From Ustulina deusta (taxonomy: Eukaryota; Ascomycota; Sordariomycetes; Xylariales; Xylariaceae), in contig JAJNNX010000001.1 of assembly GCA_023159155.1 (NCBI GenBank), forward strand, positions 2,108,001 to 2,172,000: DNA of 64,000 nt, read 5' to 3'. Positions 15,101-29,432 of the stretch are shown in pieces. The stretch's first letter is position 1; each line of letters begins with the position of its first letter. The notes beneath the pieces are model-generated. The model had not been told where the DNA came from. It did not search any database and saw nothing but the letters and a program-made list of their open reading frames with translations. The position numbers were made by a program, and so were the translations under genes.

Positions 15101-16790
15101 ATACTTTTTTAATCTTGCTAATTGTTTAGTACGCCTTAATAAGCATTGCATAGCACTAAATGCTTATAATTCTTGCTTAGTTCCAAAATTCTTCAAACAA
15201 AAAGTTTATACCTAGGTTATATATAATATAATTAGAAAGTCCTTAATATATATTAATCTAGTATTTATATAACATTTCCTAGGCGTTTTATATAAACATT
15301 AATTTAAAAAAGGTTGCTGCTTAAAAAGATATAGTAATATTAATAATATAAAAGACTTATTTATTATTTATTTATATAGCATTAATTATAATTTTATAAT
15401 TAAAATTATAATTATCCTTAATCAAGAACTTAAATTATTAAAATGCTAGGTTATACAATTAACAATAATAACAGAATTTTTAGATTTTTTCTAAAATTAA
15501 ATAGTTAATATTATGTCTTATATAACTAAGCATTATATATAGTCTTTTTATATAAAGGTATTTAAATTAACAGTATAATTATTATAATTCTATTTTAGTA
15601 AAGTATAGTCCAGCTTTATAAAAGTTTATATTAAAGAATAGGTATTTTTATTTACGTACAATAGGAACAGTCTTTTTGTCCTTTTATATAATAATATTCT
15701 TTATATTATTAAAGTAAGCTTACAAACGGTTAGTATCCTTTAGCAAAAATAGGAATAGTGTTGGGCTATCTAGGATATAGTACGTTATTATACCAAGTAA
15801 ATTCTTTATTTATACAGTACTTATAGCAGTGATTATATTACTGCCGCTAAACCTAATATTTGTGCTACCTAGGGTCCAGTCTATTTTTATATAAAAGTAA
15901 AGTCTAAAATAGGCTTTTAATTATGCTTTTTTTACTATTAAGTAGTTTGAAGCGCTTATGTCCTATAGTTCGCTTTGGTATTCCGTACAATACTAGTTGC
16001 TAAAGGTAAACTGGTTGGATAATACGTTTGTTTTGTAGTTCTAGATATTCTCTTTAGTTATATAGTAAATAAAAGTGTTATTTATAAAGAATTGGGTCGA
16101 TTAGCTCCTAAATTTTTTTTTAATATTTCTATTGCTTTTGTCTGGTTCTAGGTATTTTTTAAAATCTGTAAGGTATACTAAGAACTTTTTAAGCGTAGGT
16201 TCTGTTTTATTAATTATTTTATGCAAATTGAAATATTGGTTTTTTATATAGGCTTATTTTTAGGGGGTATATTTTATTAACTAGTATTTTTTTTTGTGGC
16301 ATATAAAGTATTTCTTATTTATATAATAGCTCTAGGTATTTTAATCCTTTAGGTTATAGCGCTTTATGCCTAGTCTGCTTAAAGATTTAGGAAATCTATA
16401 CTATTAGCTTTTTATACAATTATTTTAATTATATTTCCGGTCTATAAAATAAGTATTATTATTTTTTTATATAAAGCTTTTTAATATGTTATTAGTTGCT
16501 ACTTAAATATATGTTTAAAGGTCCAAAAAAAAACCTTTGTTTGTTAGCTTTTAGAATATAAAAGCTATAGCTAGTTCTAGTACTTCTTGATATATTTATG
16601 CAATAGTTGTACTAAGTTAGATTTTTTTTTAATAACTTGCGCTAAATACTTGTTATACTTTTGTAAGCTTATTAATTATAAGCTTTAGTACTTTGTGCGG
16701 TACTAAATCTGGGTTTTTTTTATTTATTTATATAAAAGTAATTATAGTCCAGTTAGCTTAATACTAGCTATAATTTATATTAGTATTAAA
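11603..16790. mobile_element. Internal region of LTR array, copy 2 (5.19 kb)
   Basis: Less mutated than copy 1 and therefore the better template for identifying the element. Minus-strand reading of 16400-16790 gives long stretches with few stops, including a run resembling FSASYQKKI and EVLELAIAFI, which could be a gag or accessory protein. I could not tie it to a named domain. A 61-codon plus-strand frame at 12900-13085 is a low-complexity artefact. It ends TAGTATTAAA and continues into segment C. Confidence 0.6.
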
Positions 16791-18356
16791 GTAAGCATTT
16801 ATTATACAATAGATCTTATTCCAAGTTTTTTTAGGTCCGATTTAGTAGATATAAAAATCTTCTGTATAACTTTTAAAAATTATCAGAAATATTACGTAGT
16901 ATTAATTTTCTATAATACTAAGTTTTTAATAAGCATTTATAAATAAATATACTTTGTTATAAAGTAGGTCGTACGGTTGGCCTGTATAGTTTTTTTTTAT
17001 TTTTTTATTTTTTAGAAGATCGCATACTTTTTAGGAGGAATTATCCCGTTTTATATATTTCTTATAAGAAGTAAATCTAAAAAAGGGTTATTTAGTATAA
17101 GGTCTAGTGTTATACAAAGGTACGCCTGTTATATAGGGGTCTAAGGGGGGTTATAAATAATAAGGTATTTATATACCGGTTAGAAGTTTGGCTTATGGCC
17201 TGCCCTTATTATATAACTATATATAGGTTTAGAAATATTCTAAAACTTAATAATAGGTTGTATAAATAGGGCAGTGTGGTTTTTAGGGGTCTGGAATCAT
17301 ATATTCCGAATAAGTTTAAGCTATATAAGTTCTAGTTGCCTAATAAGCAATTCTAGTTTAGTTCGTATAATAGGTTAAAAGGTTAGTATAGGCCGGGGTA
17401 TAAAAGTAGGCTAAAAAGTAGGTCGAAATTGTTAGCTTAGTGTAAGGGAGACTAAAGGTTATTATATAAGGGGTAAAAAGGTAGGTTAAGTAATTAGAAG
17501 TTTTAAAAGACTTTTTATACTTTTAGATTTATTTTATATAATTGTTTTAAAGTTTTTTAAGTATAATTTTTTGTTTGTTTATATTTGTATGCTTTATTGC
17601 TAAATAATTTAGAACAATTTTATGTATAGGTTATAATATATATTTTTAAAATTCTGTTCTATCCAGTTTTTAAAATCCTTTTTATACGCTTATTTAAACA
17701 GTTATATATTAGTTAGCAAATAGATATATTCTTTAATCTAAAAAGCTATTTATATGTTTAATATTTTTTGTATTATAGTGCTTAAGTTAATATTTTTTTT
17801 TTAGTACTTAAAGTTAAAATATTTTTATATATTTTTTGCGCTTATGTTATGTTTTTTAGCAAGTTTTTTATATATAATAAAAACGTCCGATTTAGTTGTT
17901 TTAGCTATATTGTAGGGTATATCTAATATTATAGTAAGGTAGGGTAGGAGTAAATAAATAAAAATAAAAAAAAAAGATAAAAAGGTTGTTTAGCTGTTGT
18001 ACAACAATATAATTAGGGTTAGCACAACTATATGCTATTTTTTTTTTTTTTTATATGTTACTCCGATGTTCTGTTAAAAGAAGTAAAATAATTATATAGC
18101 GGAAGTTTAGATTTTTTTTTTTTTTTATAACAATTAAATACTTTAACGCTTTGTTAGAAAAGGTAAAATATTTGCTTTATTTCATACGATTACTTTAACG
18201 TTCCATTAAAAAAAATAAAATAATTATATAGTAAAAATTTAAGGTATAATATAAAAATTTATTAATACTACAGGTTGGACTCTGTTTTTATTCTTGCTAA
18301 TCTATAGTACTTTTATAATTATATAAATGTTTTTATAACTACTAATTAGTATTAAA
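16791..18356. repeat. Segment C, copy 1 (1.57 kb), between internal region 2 and LTR copy 3
   Basis: Repeated at 18652-20198. Both copies start ATTAAA(G/A)TAA(G/A)(C/T)ATTTATTATA, and both end (A/T)ATTAAA immediately before an LTR copy. It contains GGGGTCTAAGGG and CAGTGTGGT..GGGGTCTGGAAT blocks that are unusually G-rich for this region. No coding motif was recognised. It could be the 5' leader/gag end of the element if the sense strand is minus. Confidence 0.6.
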
Positions 18357-18651
18357 TAAGCTATATACGATATATTATATATAAAACAAATAATATGTAT
18401 AAACAGAATATAATATATTATATTATATTATTTATAAAAAAAAAAAAAAAAAGAAAATGTTCGTACAAAGCATAAGTCTTTTATATTTATGTAAGAGCTT
18501 ACGCTATTGTACGAGCTAACATAACAAAAAGGAAATAAAGTCCCTTTTGTCCGGCCGAAGTCCGGCTAATATCCGTACAACAGCCGAGCGTGAACTCGTA
18601 CTCTATGCGAGTTGCACGGTAAAGTTGTAACCAATGCCAGTTATTCCAACA
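18357..18651. repeat. LTR-like repeat A, copy 3
   Basis: Matches the other copies; less mutated in its right half (GTCCGGCCGAAGTCCGGC). Ends TTATTCCAACA, the canonical CA end. Confidence 0.75.
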
Positions 18652-20198
18652 ATTAAAATAAATATTTATTATATAATAGATTTTATTTTAAGTTTTTTTA
18701 GGTTTAATTTAGTAGATATAAAAATTTTTTATATAATTTTTAAAGATTATTAGAAATATTATATAGTATTGATTTTCTATAATACTAAGTTTTTAATAAG
18801 TATTTATAAATAAATATACTTTATTATAGAGTAGGTTATATAGTTAGCCCGTATAGTTTTTTTTTTTTTTTATGTTTTTTGGAAAATTATATATTTTTCG
18901 GAAAGAATTATTTTATTTTGTATATTTTTTATAAAGAATAGATCTAAAAAAAGATTATTTAATATAAAGTTTAGTATTATATAAAAGTATGCCTATTATA
19001 TAAGGGTCTAAGGGAGGTTATAAATAATAGGATATTTATATATTAGTTAAAAGTTTGGCTTATAGCCTGTTTTTGTTATATAACTATATATAAGTTTAGG
19101 AGTATTTTAAAACTTAATAGTAGGTTATATAAATAGGGCAGTGTGGTGCTTGGGGGTCTGGAATTATATGTTTTAAATAGGTTTAAGCTGTATAGGTTTT
19201 GGTTGTTTAATTAGTAGTTCTAGTTTAGTTCGTACAATAAGCTAAAAGGTTAGTGTAGGCCGGGGTGTAGAAGTAAGCTAAAGAGTAGGTCAAAATTATT
19301 AATTTAGTGTAAGGAAGACTAAAAACTGTTGTATAAAGGGTAGTAAAGTAGGTTAAACAATTAAAAGCTTAAAAGAACCTTTAGTTAGTTTAAATTTATT
19401 TTGTATAATTTAAGCAAAGTTTTTTATATATATACCTAGGTCTATTTATAGTTATATTTTTTTATATATAATAATATTATAAAGTTTTATATAAATATTT
19501 ATATAAAGTTTTTTAAAATATTTAAATATTTATTTTATAAAATCTTTTTTATATATTTTTTAAAATATTTATTTATTATTAATTATATAGTTATATTTTT
19601 TGATCTAATAAGCTATATATATATTAAATATTAGTTTTATTATATTATTTTAATTAATAAGTTTCTTTTAGTATTAAAAATCAAATATTTTTTATATATT
19701 TTTTAGGCTCATATTAAGTTTTTATATAATTTTTCTATATATAAATTATAAGTATATTTTAGTAGCTTTTTATATATTATATAATATATTTAATATTATA
19801 ATAAAAAGAAAAAAAAAAAAAAAAAAAAAGAGCTGTTTAGTTGTTATATAATAGTATAGTTAGAAGTAGTACAATTGCGTGCTATTTTTGTTTTTTTTAT
19901 ATAATACTTTTAATGCTTTTTATAAAAGGTTAATACTTATATATTAAAAATTAAATCTTTATTACTTTTTTTATAATAATTAAATATATTTAAATATTTT
20001 ATAATATAGAATATTTGTTTTATTTTATATAGTACTACTAATATTTTTTTATAAAAAAGTAGTATTATATAATAAAAATTTCGAAATATAATATAAAAAC
20101 TTATTTAAATAAGTTTAATTTTGTTTTTATTTTTGTTAATCTATAGTATTTTTTTATAATTTATATAAATATTTTTATAACTATTAATTAATATTAAA
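18652..20198. repeat. Segment C, copy 2 (1.55 kb)
   Basis: Directly flanked by LTR copies 3 and 4, so this unit is an LTR-C-LTR structure with the 5.2-kb internal region missing. Landmarks shared with copy 1 include GCCTGTTTTTGTTATATAA / GCCTGCCCTTATTATATAA and the GGGCAGTGTGG block. Confidence 0.6.
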
Positions 20199-20488
20199 TA
20201 GGCTTTATATAATATATTATATATAAAACAAATAATATGCATAAATAAAATATAATATATTATACTATATTATTTATAAAAAAAAAAAAAAAAATATTTA
20301 TATAAAGCATAAGTTTTTTATATTTATATAAGAGCTTACGCTATTATATAAGCTAATATAACAAAAGGGAAGTAAGGTCCTTTTTGTCCGGCCGAAGTCC
20401 GGCTAACATCTGTACGAAAGCCGAGCGTGAACTCGCACTCCGTGCGAGTTGCACAATAAGGTTGTAACCAATGCTAGTTATTCCAACA
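20199..20488. repeat. LTR-like repeat A, copy 4 (right end of array)
   Basis: Starts TAGGCTTTATATAA and ends TTATTCCAACA. Its GC-rich part (GTCCGGCCGAAGTCCGGC, GAACTCGCACTCCGTGCGAG) is nearly unmutated. The sequence outside (TTTTT) does not match that before copy 1 (TTGAA), so no target duplication is visible. Confidence 0.75.
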
Positions 20489-23400
20489 TTTTTAGTAATA
20501 TATATATTATTGCCTTTGTAACCCTGCTTATTTAATTATGTTTTTATAACAAATTAGTAATTAGAGCTACAAAAAACTAATAGTTATTTATATATAAAGA
20601 GTTATTATAAATAGTTATAATTAGTTTTTAATTAATATTTAAATTTTATTTTTATTATGTACTACTAAAGTAACTTTTAACTTAATACTAAATTTAAATA
20701 ATAAAATTATATAAAAATACTTTTGTAATACTAATTAGCTACTTATAAACTATATAAACTAAATATTAAAACTAGATAATAATACTTTTTTTATAAGTGT
20801 TTTATTAGATAATAAATTTTTAATAATTTTTAGAACTATTATTTATAGAGCTATAAAAAAAATAAAAAAAACAAAAGTCTTAAGGGCTAAATAAAAAGAA
20901 TTTTTTTTTTTTTTTTTTAATATTTATAATATATAAGCCTAAATTAAAAAAAGTTTATTTAGTTAATAATATGAAATATAATAGTTCTATACTTTTAAGG
21001 TTAATTAATTAAAAAAAAAGCTTTAGTAAAAGTATATAATTAGTACGAATTAAATAAAATATTTAAAAAAGAAAGGATTTATTTAAATATTTATTTATAT
21101 TTTGTTATATAACTTAAAAGAATTTAATTAATTAAACAATATTTTTAAAAAATAAAAAAAAGCATAAAAATATTAGAACTTATTAATTAAAAAAAAAAGC
21201 TTTAAATTAAAGTGTTATATAAATATAAAATAGCTTTAGTTTAGGATTTTAGTAAAATTAAAAAAATATATAATAAAATTATACTATTATATAAAATCTA
21301 GATAATATTATATAAAGCTTAGCAAATAAAAAAAATCTTTATTCCTGTACTACTACAAAAAAAAGTACTAAATATACTTAAAATTTAACTTATAAATAAT
21401 ATATTAAAAAAAAAACGTAGTATATATTAAAACATATAGTTTATAGTAAAAAAAAAAAAAAAAAAGCTTAAACTAATTAATTTTACTATTAAACTAAATA
21501 TAGTTATAATCTAAAATATTTTTTTATTAAAAAGCTGTAATAAATTTATTAAAAAATTTGTTATATATAAAATCTTATTAATAATTAATTTTTTTTTTAA
21601 ATATAATTAGGTATTTTTGTTTTTTTTTAGTTAAATATTAATAGTTTTTTTTATATTATTTGGAATTTTATAAATAATAATACTTTTTTAAGGCATAATA
21701 AATTTGGTAGCTTATTTTTTTAAAATAATTAGCTAAATATTATATAATATTATATTTAAAAAATATAAACTATTTTTTAATAATATAAAAATTAAAAAGT
21801 TTATTATTTGTTATAATAATTAAAAAGTTATTTTTAGTATATAGCAATTTATTTTTAAATATATTAAAAATATTAATATAGTTTTGCTAAATTTTGAATT
21901 AGTAAATATTACTATAAATAGTATTAAAAACAAATAGTATAAACTAATAATAATACTAGTTAGATATTTTTATAGAACTAATAACTATAAACTTATAAAA
22001 GCTAAAATATTTAAAATTTTAAAATAAACAATATATAGCAATATTATAAAAATAAAAGCTTTTTTAAAAATAAATAGTTATTATTAGATATAAATAAAAA
22101 TATATATTATAATAGTATTTTTATTAACTATATTTTTTTAGTATAATATTAAGTTTATTTAAAGAAATAATTAAAAATAAGCAATAATAATACTATAATA
22201 AGCTTTAATAATTATTTTTTGCTTAATTACTTTAGATTATAAAACTAAAAAAATCTAACTAAAAATTAACGTTTTAAAAAAAAAATAAAGCGCTATATTT
22301 TATTAACTAATTAAAAATAAAATATATTTGTTTAAATATAAATTAGGAACTTAAAAAAAACTTAAATTAAATTATAACATAACAAAGAAAAAGTACTTAA
22401 AGGTTATTAAAGCTTTTTATTAATTATAAAACTATTTATATAACATTAAATTTTATTTAAAAATAAATATAAAAATATTAATTGCTTAGCTAAATAATAA
22501 ATTTTTTGTATTACTTAGTATAATTCTAACCTAATAAGTTATTTTTATTAAAATATTTAACTTTAAATTGCACGACGTTTTTAAAAAAAAACATATAGTA
22601 GTAAATAGACTATTATATAAACTAGAAAAATTATTAAATAAGTTAAATAATTAATAAAGAAAAAATATAAAAAATTTTATTAATTTTTAATTTTATATTA
22701 TAATAATTAAACTAATAATTATTTTAAATATTACTACTTTTTTTAAACTAAAGCAAAAATAGTTAATATATTTATAAAAGCTAATAATATATTTTATTAC
22801 TAAAAGTTTGTTTGATTGCTTTATAATAATAATATAAAAAGAAATCTATAAAAATTAAGCTTTTTAATTTTTTGTTTATAAAAATTGCTTTTAAAAAAAA
22901 ACAAAACTATTATACTAGATCTAATATTATATGAATAACTTTAATAATTAAAAACATCTTTTTTAAAAAAGCTATATATAACTAGAATATTAAAACTAGA
23001 ACTTTATATATTATAAAATTATTACTTAATACTACTAAAAAAACTTATATAAAAATATTAAAAATGTTTTAAAAAGTTATAAGTTATATTAGTAAATATA
23101 AAACAAGCAATTTAAAAAAAAATATTACTATAATAAAGCTAAAAATATATTTATAAGCTAGGTTTTTAATATTTAATTTATGCCTAATAATAATAGGTTT
23201 AAAATAATTATTAAAGCTAAATATAAAATATTAGCTTATTTTAAAGCAATATTACTCTAATTAGCTAATTTTAAAAGTATTGCTTAATTTATTAAATAAT
23301 ATATTATTTATTAGTATAGTACTTCTATTAAAATTAAATATAATAATAGTTCTAAAAATAAAAATAAAGTTATAATAGCTAAAATATAACTTAGATTTAT

Positions 23401-24500
23401 AATAACTTATAGCGTAATATATTATTTCTAAAGCCAAAAATTTATTAAGTTAAGCTATAAAGCAATTATTAGTAGTTTTAAAAAAACAACTTAAAAAATA
23501 AAAAAAGGCTAAACTAAACAATTTAACAAAATAATCTAAACTAATAGAACTATTATTTAATATTATAGCTATAATATATATAAAATAGTTTATGGCTAAT
23601 TATTAGTTTTACTAATTAAAAATATTATTTTAATATAATAGATTATTAATTAATAAAATACCCCTGATTATATATATTTTTTAGTATATAAAGTATAGCA
23701 ATTTAAAAAAAAAATATATAGCTAAGGTCTAATATATTATTACTAAAAAAAAATACTAAGCTATAAAATAAGCTAATTAGCAATATATTTATAAGGTCTG
23801 CCTTATAGCTTTAAAAAAAAAAAACCTTATTTTTATGTTTAATATTTTACTAAATAATAATAAATTTTAAAGCACTAAACTTTTATATAAATAAAAAAGC
23901 TTATTTTTTATAGTATTTAAAAAGGAAAAAAAATTATAAAATAAAAGAGCTAAAAAAACATATAAAAGTAAGAACTTATATATTAAATAGCTTATAACTA
24001 TTTATTAAAAATAAAACTAAATACTAAAAACTAGTTAATTTTATTATTAACAAATAAATAATAAGCGTACTAAAAAATAATTATTATAAAAAAAATATAA
24101 ATATAGTTAGGATAGCTCTAATTAAAACTATAATATAACTAAACAAAAGCTAAATAAAGCTTAAAATATAGCTAGATATAGCTAGAACATAACTAAAATA
24201 AGTTTAGATATACTTAAATATAATTAGTAATAAAGTTTTATTATATTAAATTAAAATCTTAATTAAAATAAGCTTAAAAACTAAATATTTAAGCTTTAAT
24301 AATTTATAATTAAAAAAAAAGTTTATTAATTAGCAAGCAATATTTTTTTAAATTTAAAAACTAAAAAAATAAATATAACTAAAATCTATAAATCTAGTAC
24401 TATATATTATAATAATATTATTTTAATTAGCTTAGATCTATTATAAAATAATACTTACTACTTATATTTTTGTTTTTTTTATTGTTCCTATACTACTTTT
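20489..24500 (+). mobile_element. Ty3/gypsy pol remnant: RT, RNase H, probable integrase
   Basis: Plus-strand translation through stops follows a fungal gypsy pol. RT is seen at about 21480-21850: a PSI-FFS-like run, GILRIIILF-like, then FFNNIKIK where the catalytic FxDDI has become FNNI. The linker AKIFKIL (~22000) precedes RNase H, which runs through KINSYY, ITLDYKT, YNITKKKYLKVIKAFY (22370) and KIFNFKLHDV..KKHIVVNRLLY (22550-22640). Downstream sequence to about 24.3 kb is poorly readable; integrase would be expected there. It is probably the pol of the element bounded by the LTRs at 2183 and 29070. Confidence 0.8.
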
Positions 24501-27500
24501 TTACTTCTAGGAACCTGTTCTAAAATAATAACCTTACTACTGCTTTATATGCAGATCAACTAAAAAATATATAAAATAATATATAATAATCTTTATTTGA
24601 TTAGCTTAAATTAAGAACTTTTTTGGGCTATTCTATTTATTTAGATTTTTATTTTTATTTTTTTAGGTTGCTACTATATATAAATAAATATACTTAGTAT
24701 TGCTTATATAATATTTGCAGTCCAGCTAGCTAACTAAATAAATATAATTGCTATAAATACTAAACTATAAAAGATTTATTAATTTATATTTAAAAAATAG
24801 CTATATTTTAAAGCAACTATTACTTTTAAATTTTTAGAATTAATAAATATATAACTAATAAAAAATAAGATTAAAAGTTTTAATTAACTAAACAATAAAT
24901 ATTATTATTTATACTGGATAATTAAACATTATAAAAAGATATTTATTAAATAAACTATTATAGTATAGCTTAATATAGAAAAGTATAAGTTTACTAGCAA
25001 ACATTATAACTATTTTAAATATAGCTTTATTATTAAATATTATAAAAAATAAAAAATAAATATTCTAGTATATATATTAATTAATAGTATAGTTATTTAA
25101 AACTTTAATAATAAAATAACAAAAAATTTAATAATTACTATTAAATATTTTTACTAACTATATATAAAAGTTAAAAAAAAAAATATAAAGCTTATTTATT
25201 TATATTAATTAAAAAAGTTATAATATTTATTTTAATTATATTTAAAAGTTTTTTTTTAAATAACGTATAGCTTTATTAGTTTATTAAAATCCTTTAATAA
25301 TATTATATGTTTTAGGACTAGAGCTCTAAAAAAATATATATTTAAAAAGAGTATAACTAGAATTATTAAAGCTATACTAGATCTTAACTAGAAATATATA
25401 ATATATTACGATTTAGCACTAAGTAATAAAAAAAATAATATAATAGTTGTTTTAGAAATATAATTTATATATTAATTAGTTTAATTAAAATATTTATTAG
25501 TTCTAGCATATATTGTTTTGATTAGTATCTGATTATTAAAGCTTTTTTTATAACTTAGCTTTTTTTTAATTAATTATAATAGAAATTAGGATTATATAAG
25601 CTAGCTTAAAATAAAGAATCTTTATAATTAAAAAAAAAAATAATCAAACATTAAGCTTACTAGTAATAAGGTAGTATAGCTAAAAATAATATATAAGATT
25701 TAAAATATATAATAGTAAATTAGTTAGTATAAAAGCTTTAGATATATTTTGATTAATAATACTTATTTTTTTTTAAATTGTTTAAATTTTTAGATTAATT
25801 TATAAAGTAATTAAAGCTTAAAGTTTTAATTGCTTATTAATAATCTAACTAAACATAGATATATTTATATAATATTTAGTATAGCTAATATAAAAATAAT
25901 AATTATATAGCGAACAAAAATAACTAAAAAAAGCTAATATGCGCTTTTTGCCTTAAAATAACTAATTATTAAATATTATAAAAAATAATAAAAAATAAAA
26001 ATATATATTATAATATATTATATACGGACTGATTATTATAAATTAAATAAATAGAATTAAAAATATAAAAAAATATAAATATAAATATAATTTATATAAA
26101 AAAATAAAAAAATAAATAAATAAGTTAAAAAAAGATAATTAATCTATATAAAACTAATAAATATTATTTTTTATAAAGTAATATAAGTAGAGGAGCCCTA
26201 ATTAGTATTTTTTTTTAATAATAATTTATATTAAAAAAAAACTAACAAAGTTTTTACAAAAAAGTAATATAGACTAACTAAACTTATACTAGCTTAGCAG
26301 ACTTTATATTTAGTTTTTAACTACTTATTTTCTAGCTAATATATTTTATATTACTAGTTCTTAGACCTTACTTATTAATATATAAACTATATATTTATTA
26401 TATTTTATTTATATTTTTAATTATTAATAAATAGAACTAATATTTTGCTTTAATATTAAAACTATTATATAATTAGTTTATTTTAGCGTTATTATTTTAA
26501 ATTATTATATTGAAAATATTTTAACTAACTTACTTAAAGTATTACTAAAAAGATCTAAAAAATATATATATATATATTTTTTTTTAATAATATTATTACT
26601 ATTATGCTATCTAAGCTAGTATAATATATATTGCTAAATAAATTACTATATATAAGTTATTATAATAAAAAACCGCTATTTTATTTTTGCTAAAAACATA
26701 AAAATGCTTTATATAACTATAAAACTTCCTTAGGCATTATAACTTAAGTTTTTTATAATTTGCTTAGACTTAAACTAATTAATATATTTTAAAAAATATA
26801 ACAATATTAATAACTAAATATATTAAAAGTTAGTATACTAATTACTGTAATAATTAGTTATTTTGAACTATAGGTAGTATTTCAAAGTATTTTTATATAA
26901 ATATTTTTTTAAGCTTAAAACAAAAGCTTTAATAAGAACTACTTTATTTTTTAATTTTTTAAAAAATAAAATAAATTTATTAGTTTTATAATATTTAAAT
27001 AATTAAAATAACTAAAGCTAAATATGTTCTTAATTATTAGTTTGTTATAATTTATAATATTAAATAAAAAATATTATATATTATAAATTTTATTAATAAT
27101 AATATAATAATTAATGTTTATTAAAAAGTTTTTATTATTTTTAATTATGTTTAAGAATTATTATTTAATAGTTACCTGCCCGGACCTAAGCTTATAGTAT
27201 TAATTTTTAATATTTAATAAAATAATAGCTAGCGTTACAGTTATTTTTGTAGAACCTATATACTTTTAGCTTTTTATAAGCTAAAGCTTTAAAAAAAATA
27301 GTAAATATTATAAATAAAAAACCCTATAATTTAAACAAAAATTATATTATAGTTTATATAAAAAAGCTAATTTTAGATTTCTAGTTATAAACTTAATTAA
27401 TTTAGCTAGCTTAGCTAATTTTTTAACAAAATTAGTTAATTTTTTAGCTAATTATTTTATTTATTAATTTCTAATTTATAAAATTTTACTTAAAGTATTA

Positions 27501-29069
27501 TAAGTGCTTATAAGATTTAATTATAAAAATATATAGTTAGTATAACCTAAAATATAAAAATATTTTTTTATTATTATAGTGCTTAGTAGCTAATAAAATT
27601 AGGATTTTTATTAATATGCCTTTTTATAATAATTATTAATATATAAATAATAAATTTCTTAAAGGATAACTAATTTTTTTTTTTTTTAAAATATTTAAAT
27701 AATTAATAGTTTTAGTACTTAGATTATTAATATAATAATTAAATAAAAATAATATGCTTGGGCTAATATTATAAATATTAGGGTACAACTTATTATTTAG
27801 CTCTATAAGCTAAATATAAAAATAGTTTACAAATAATTATTTAGATTATTTAATTATTTTGTAGCTTAATTTATAAAACTTAATAAAAAAGTAGTTATAA
27901 TTGTATTAATTTTTAAAATAAAATAAGTAATATTTAGTAAGCTTAAGCTTTTTAAAGCAAGTAGCAACCGATTAAATTATTTTTTTGTTATAGTTATTAA
28001 TAAATAAAAATAAACTGTTTATTTTATTAACTTAGTTTTTAAACAAAATAAAAAATATTAATAATTTGTTTATAATTATTAAATATAAGCTTTTAAAATT
28101 ATTATTAATTAATAAACCTTAAAGCTGTTTTTTAATATTTTTTTTTATATATATATATAGTTTTTTTATATATACCTAAAATAATTAGTAGAGCTATAGT
28201 TTAATATATATTATTTATATAATATTATTTTTTAAATATTTAAGTATTTTTTTTAAAAATTTATAATTTAGTAGCTAGAAATTAATATTTAATAACTTAG
28301 TAGTAAGTATTAAAATTATAAAGAATTATTTAAATATTATTAAAAAATTAAAATCATATATTAAAATTATAGTTATTAAAACAAAGCTTTTTTTTTAATT
28401 AATATTATTTAAAATAAAAGAATAATTAATAATTATTTTATTTTATAAAGCTAATTAGTTAATAAGTAATAATATAAATATATAAAATATATTCTATAGA
28501 TTTTTTTATAATAAATATTTTTGCTTTTTAGTTTATTTATAAAAAAATAATAATTGTTAGATCGCTTAAAAAGTTAATTTAAAGTTAATCAAAAAGTATT
28601 TTAATAGCTATACTTAAATTTAAAAGATTTAATTAAAAATATAAATATTTTAATATATTTAATTTTAGTAAGTAATACTAACTTTTTTTTTAATAATAAA
28701 AAAGCTTAAGCTATAATTTATAAAAAATTTACTTACTAGTAGATTTTTTTTATATTTTAAAAAAATAATATATATAGTAATATAAAAAATTATTTTATAC
28801 TAAACTTTTTTACTAGGTAGAAGTTCTAAAAAAAATATAATTTGTAAATATATATAGTTAATTAAACAAATATTAAAAAACTTAAGAATTAAAAAGCTAC
28901 TTAAAAAACGCTAAGTATATAAAAAAAAAAAAAAGTTAAATTATTAAAAATAAATATAAAGATTAAAAAAGCTTAGCAATAAAAATCTAAAAAAAATAAA
29001 TAATTAATTAGTTATAGTTTAAGTTAATTATTATAGTCTAAAAACAAAAACCTAATAATTTAGGAAGTT
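24501..29069. other. AT-rich degraded repeat DNA, family not identified
   Basis: About 4.6 kb of sequence dominated by TA, AA and TT dinucleotides between gypsy pol and the right LTR. It is too long to be only the 3' untranslated part of one gypsy element, so it probably includes a further nested insertion. No LTR pair, coding motif or repeat shared with the rest of the window was found by eye. Confidence 0.5.
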
Positions 29070-29432
29070 TATAGTAAAGCTAGTACGTATATATAAAAAA
29101 TAGGTTTTTAGTTATAAAATAGAACATATTTTTAAAAACCTTAAAAGTTACAGCATAAAAAATATAAAAAACGTATATTTTTATTTAAAACTATAGAAGA
29201 TTTTTTTTTAATAAATAAAACAATAGATAATTATTATAAAATATTAGATAAAAATTAGAAATTTGTTTTTATTAATTAATTATTGCGTTTTTATTTATAT
29301 TTATGAATTAGATCTTAACTTAATACGTATAAAAATCCGCGAGCCAGAAGATGTAGTCCGATACGGGAAGATCAGGTAGGTTTGGTTGGTTTAAGTGTGC
29401 GATACGCCGATCAGGAGCCCTGCTCCATTTCA
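29070..29432. repeat. Right LTR of the 27-kb nested retrotransposon
   Basis: Direct repeat of 2183-2546. Its last 110 bases (AAATCCGCGAGCCAG onward, ending CCATTTCA) are far less mutated than the rest and than the left copy. Immediately after it the copia RNase H frame interrupted at 2182 resumes. Confidence 0.8.

Noticed and set aside
5831..20493. Target-site duplication around the whole LTR array
   Set aside because: Flanks read TTGAA on the left and TTTTT on the right; no match, so none is claimed.
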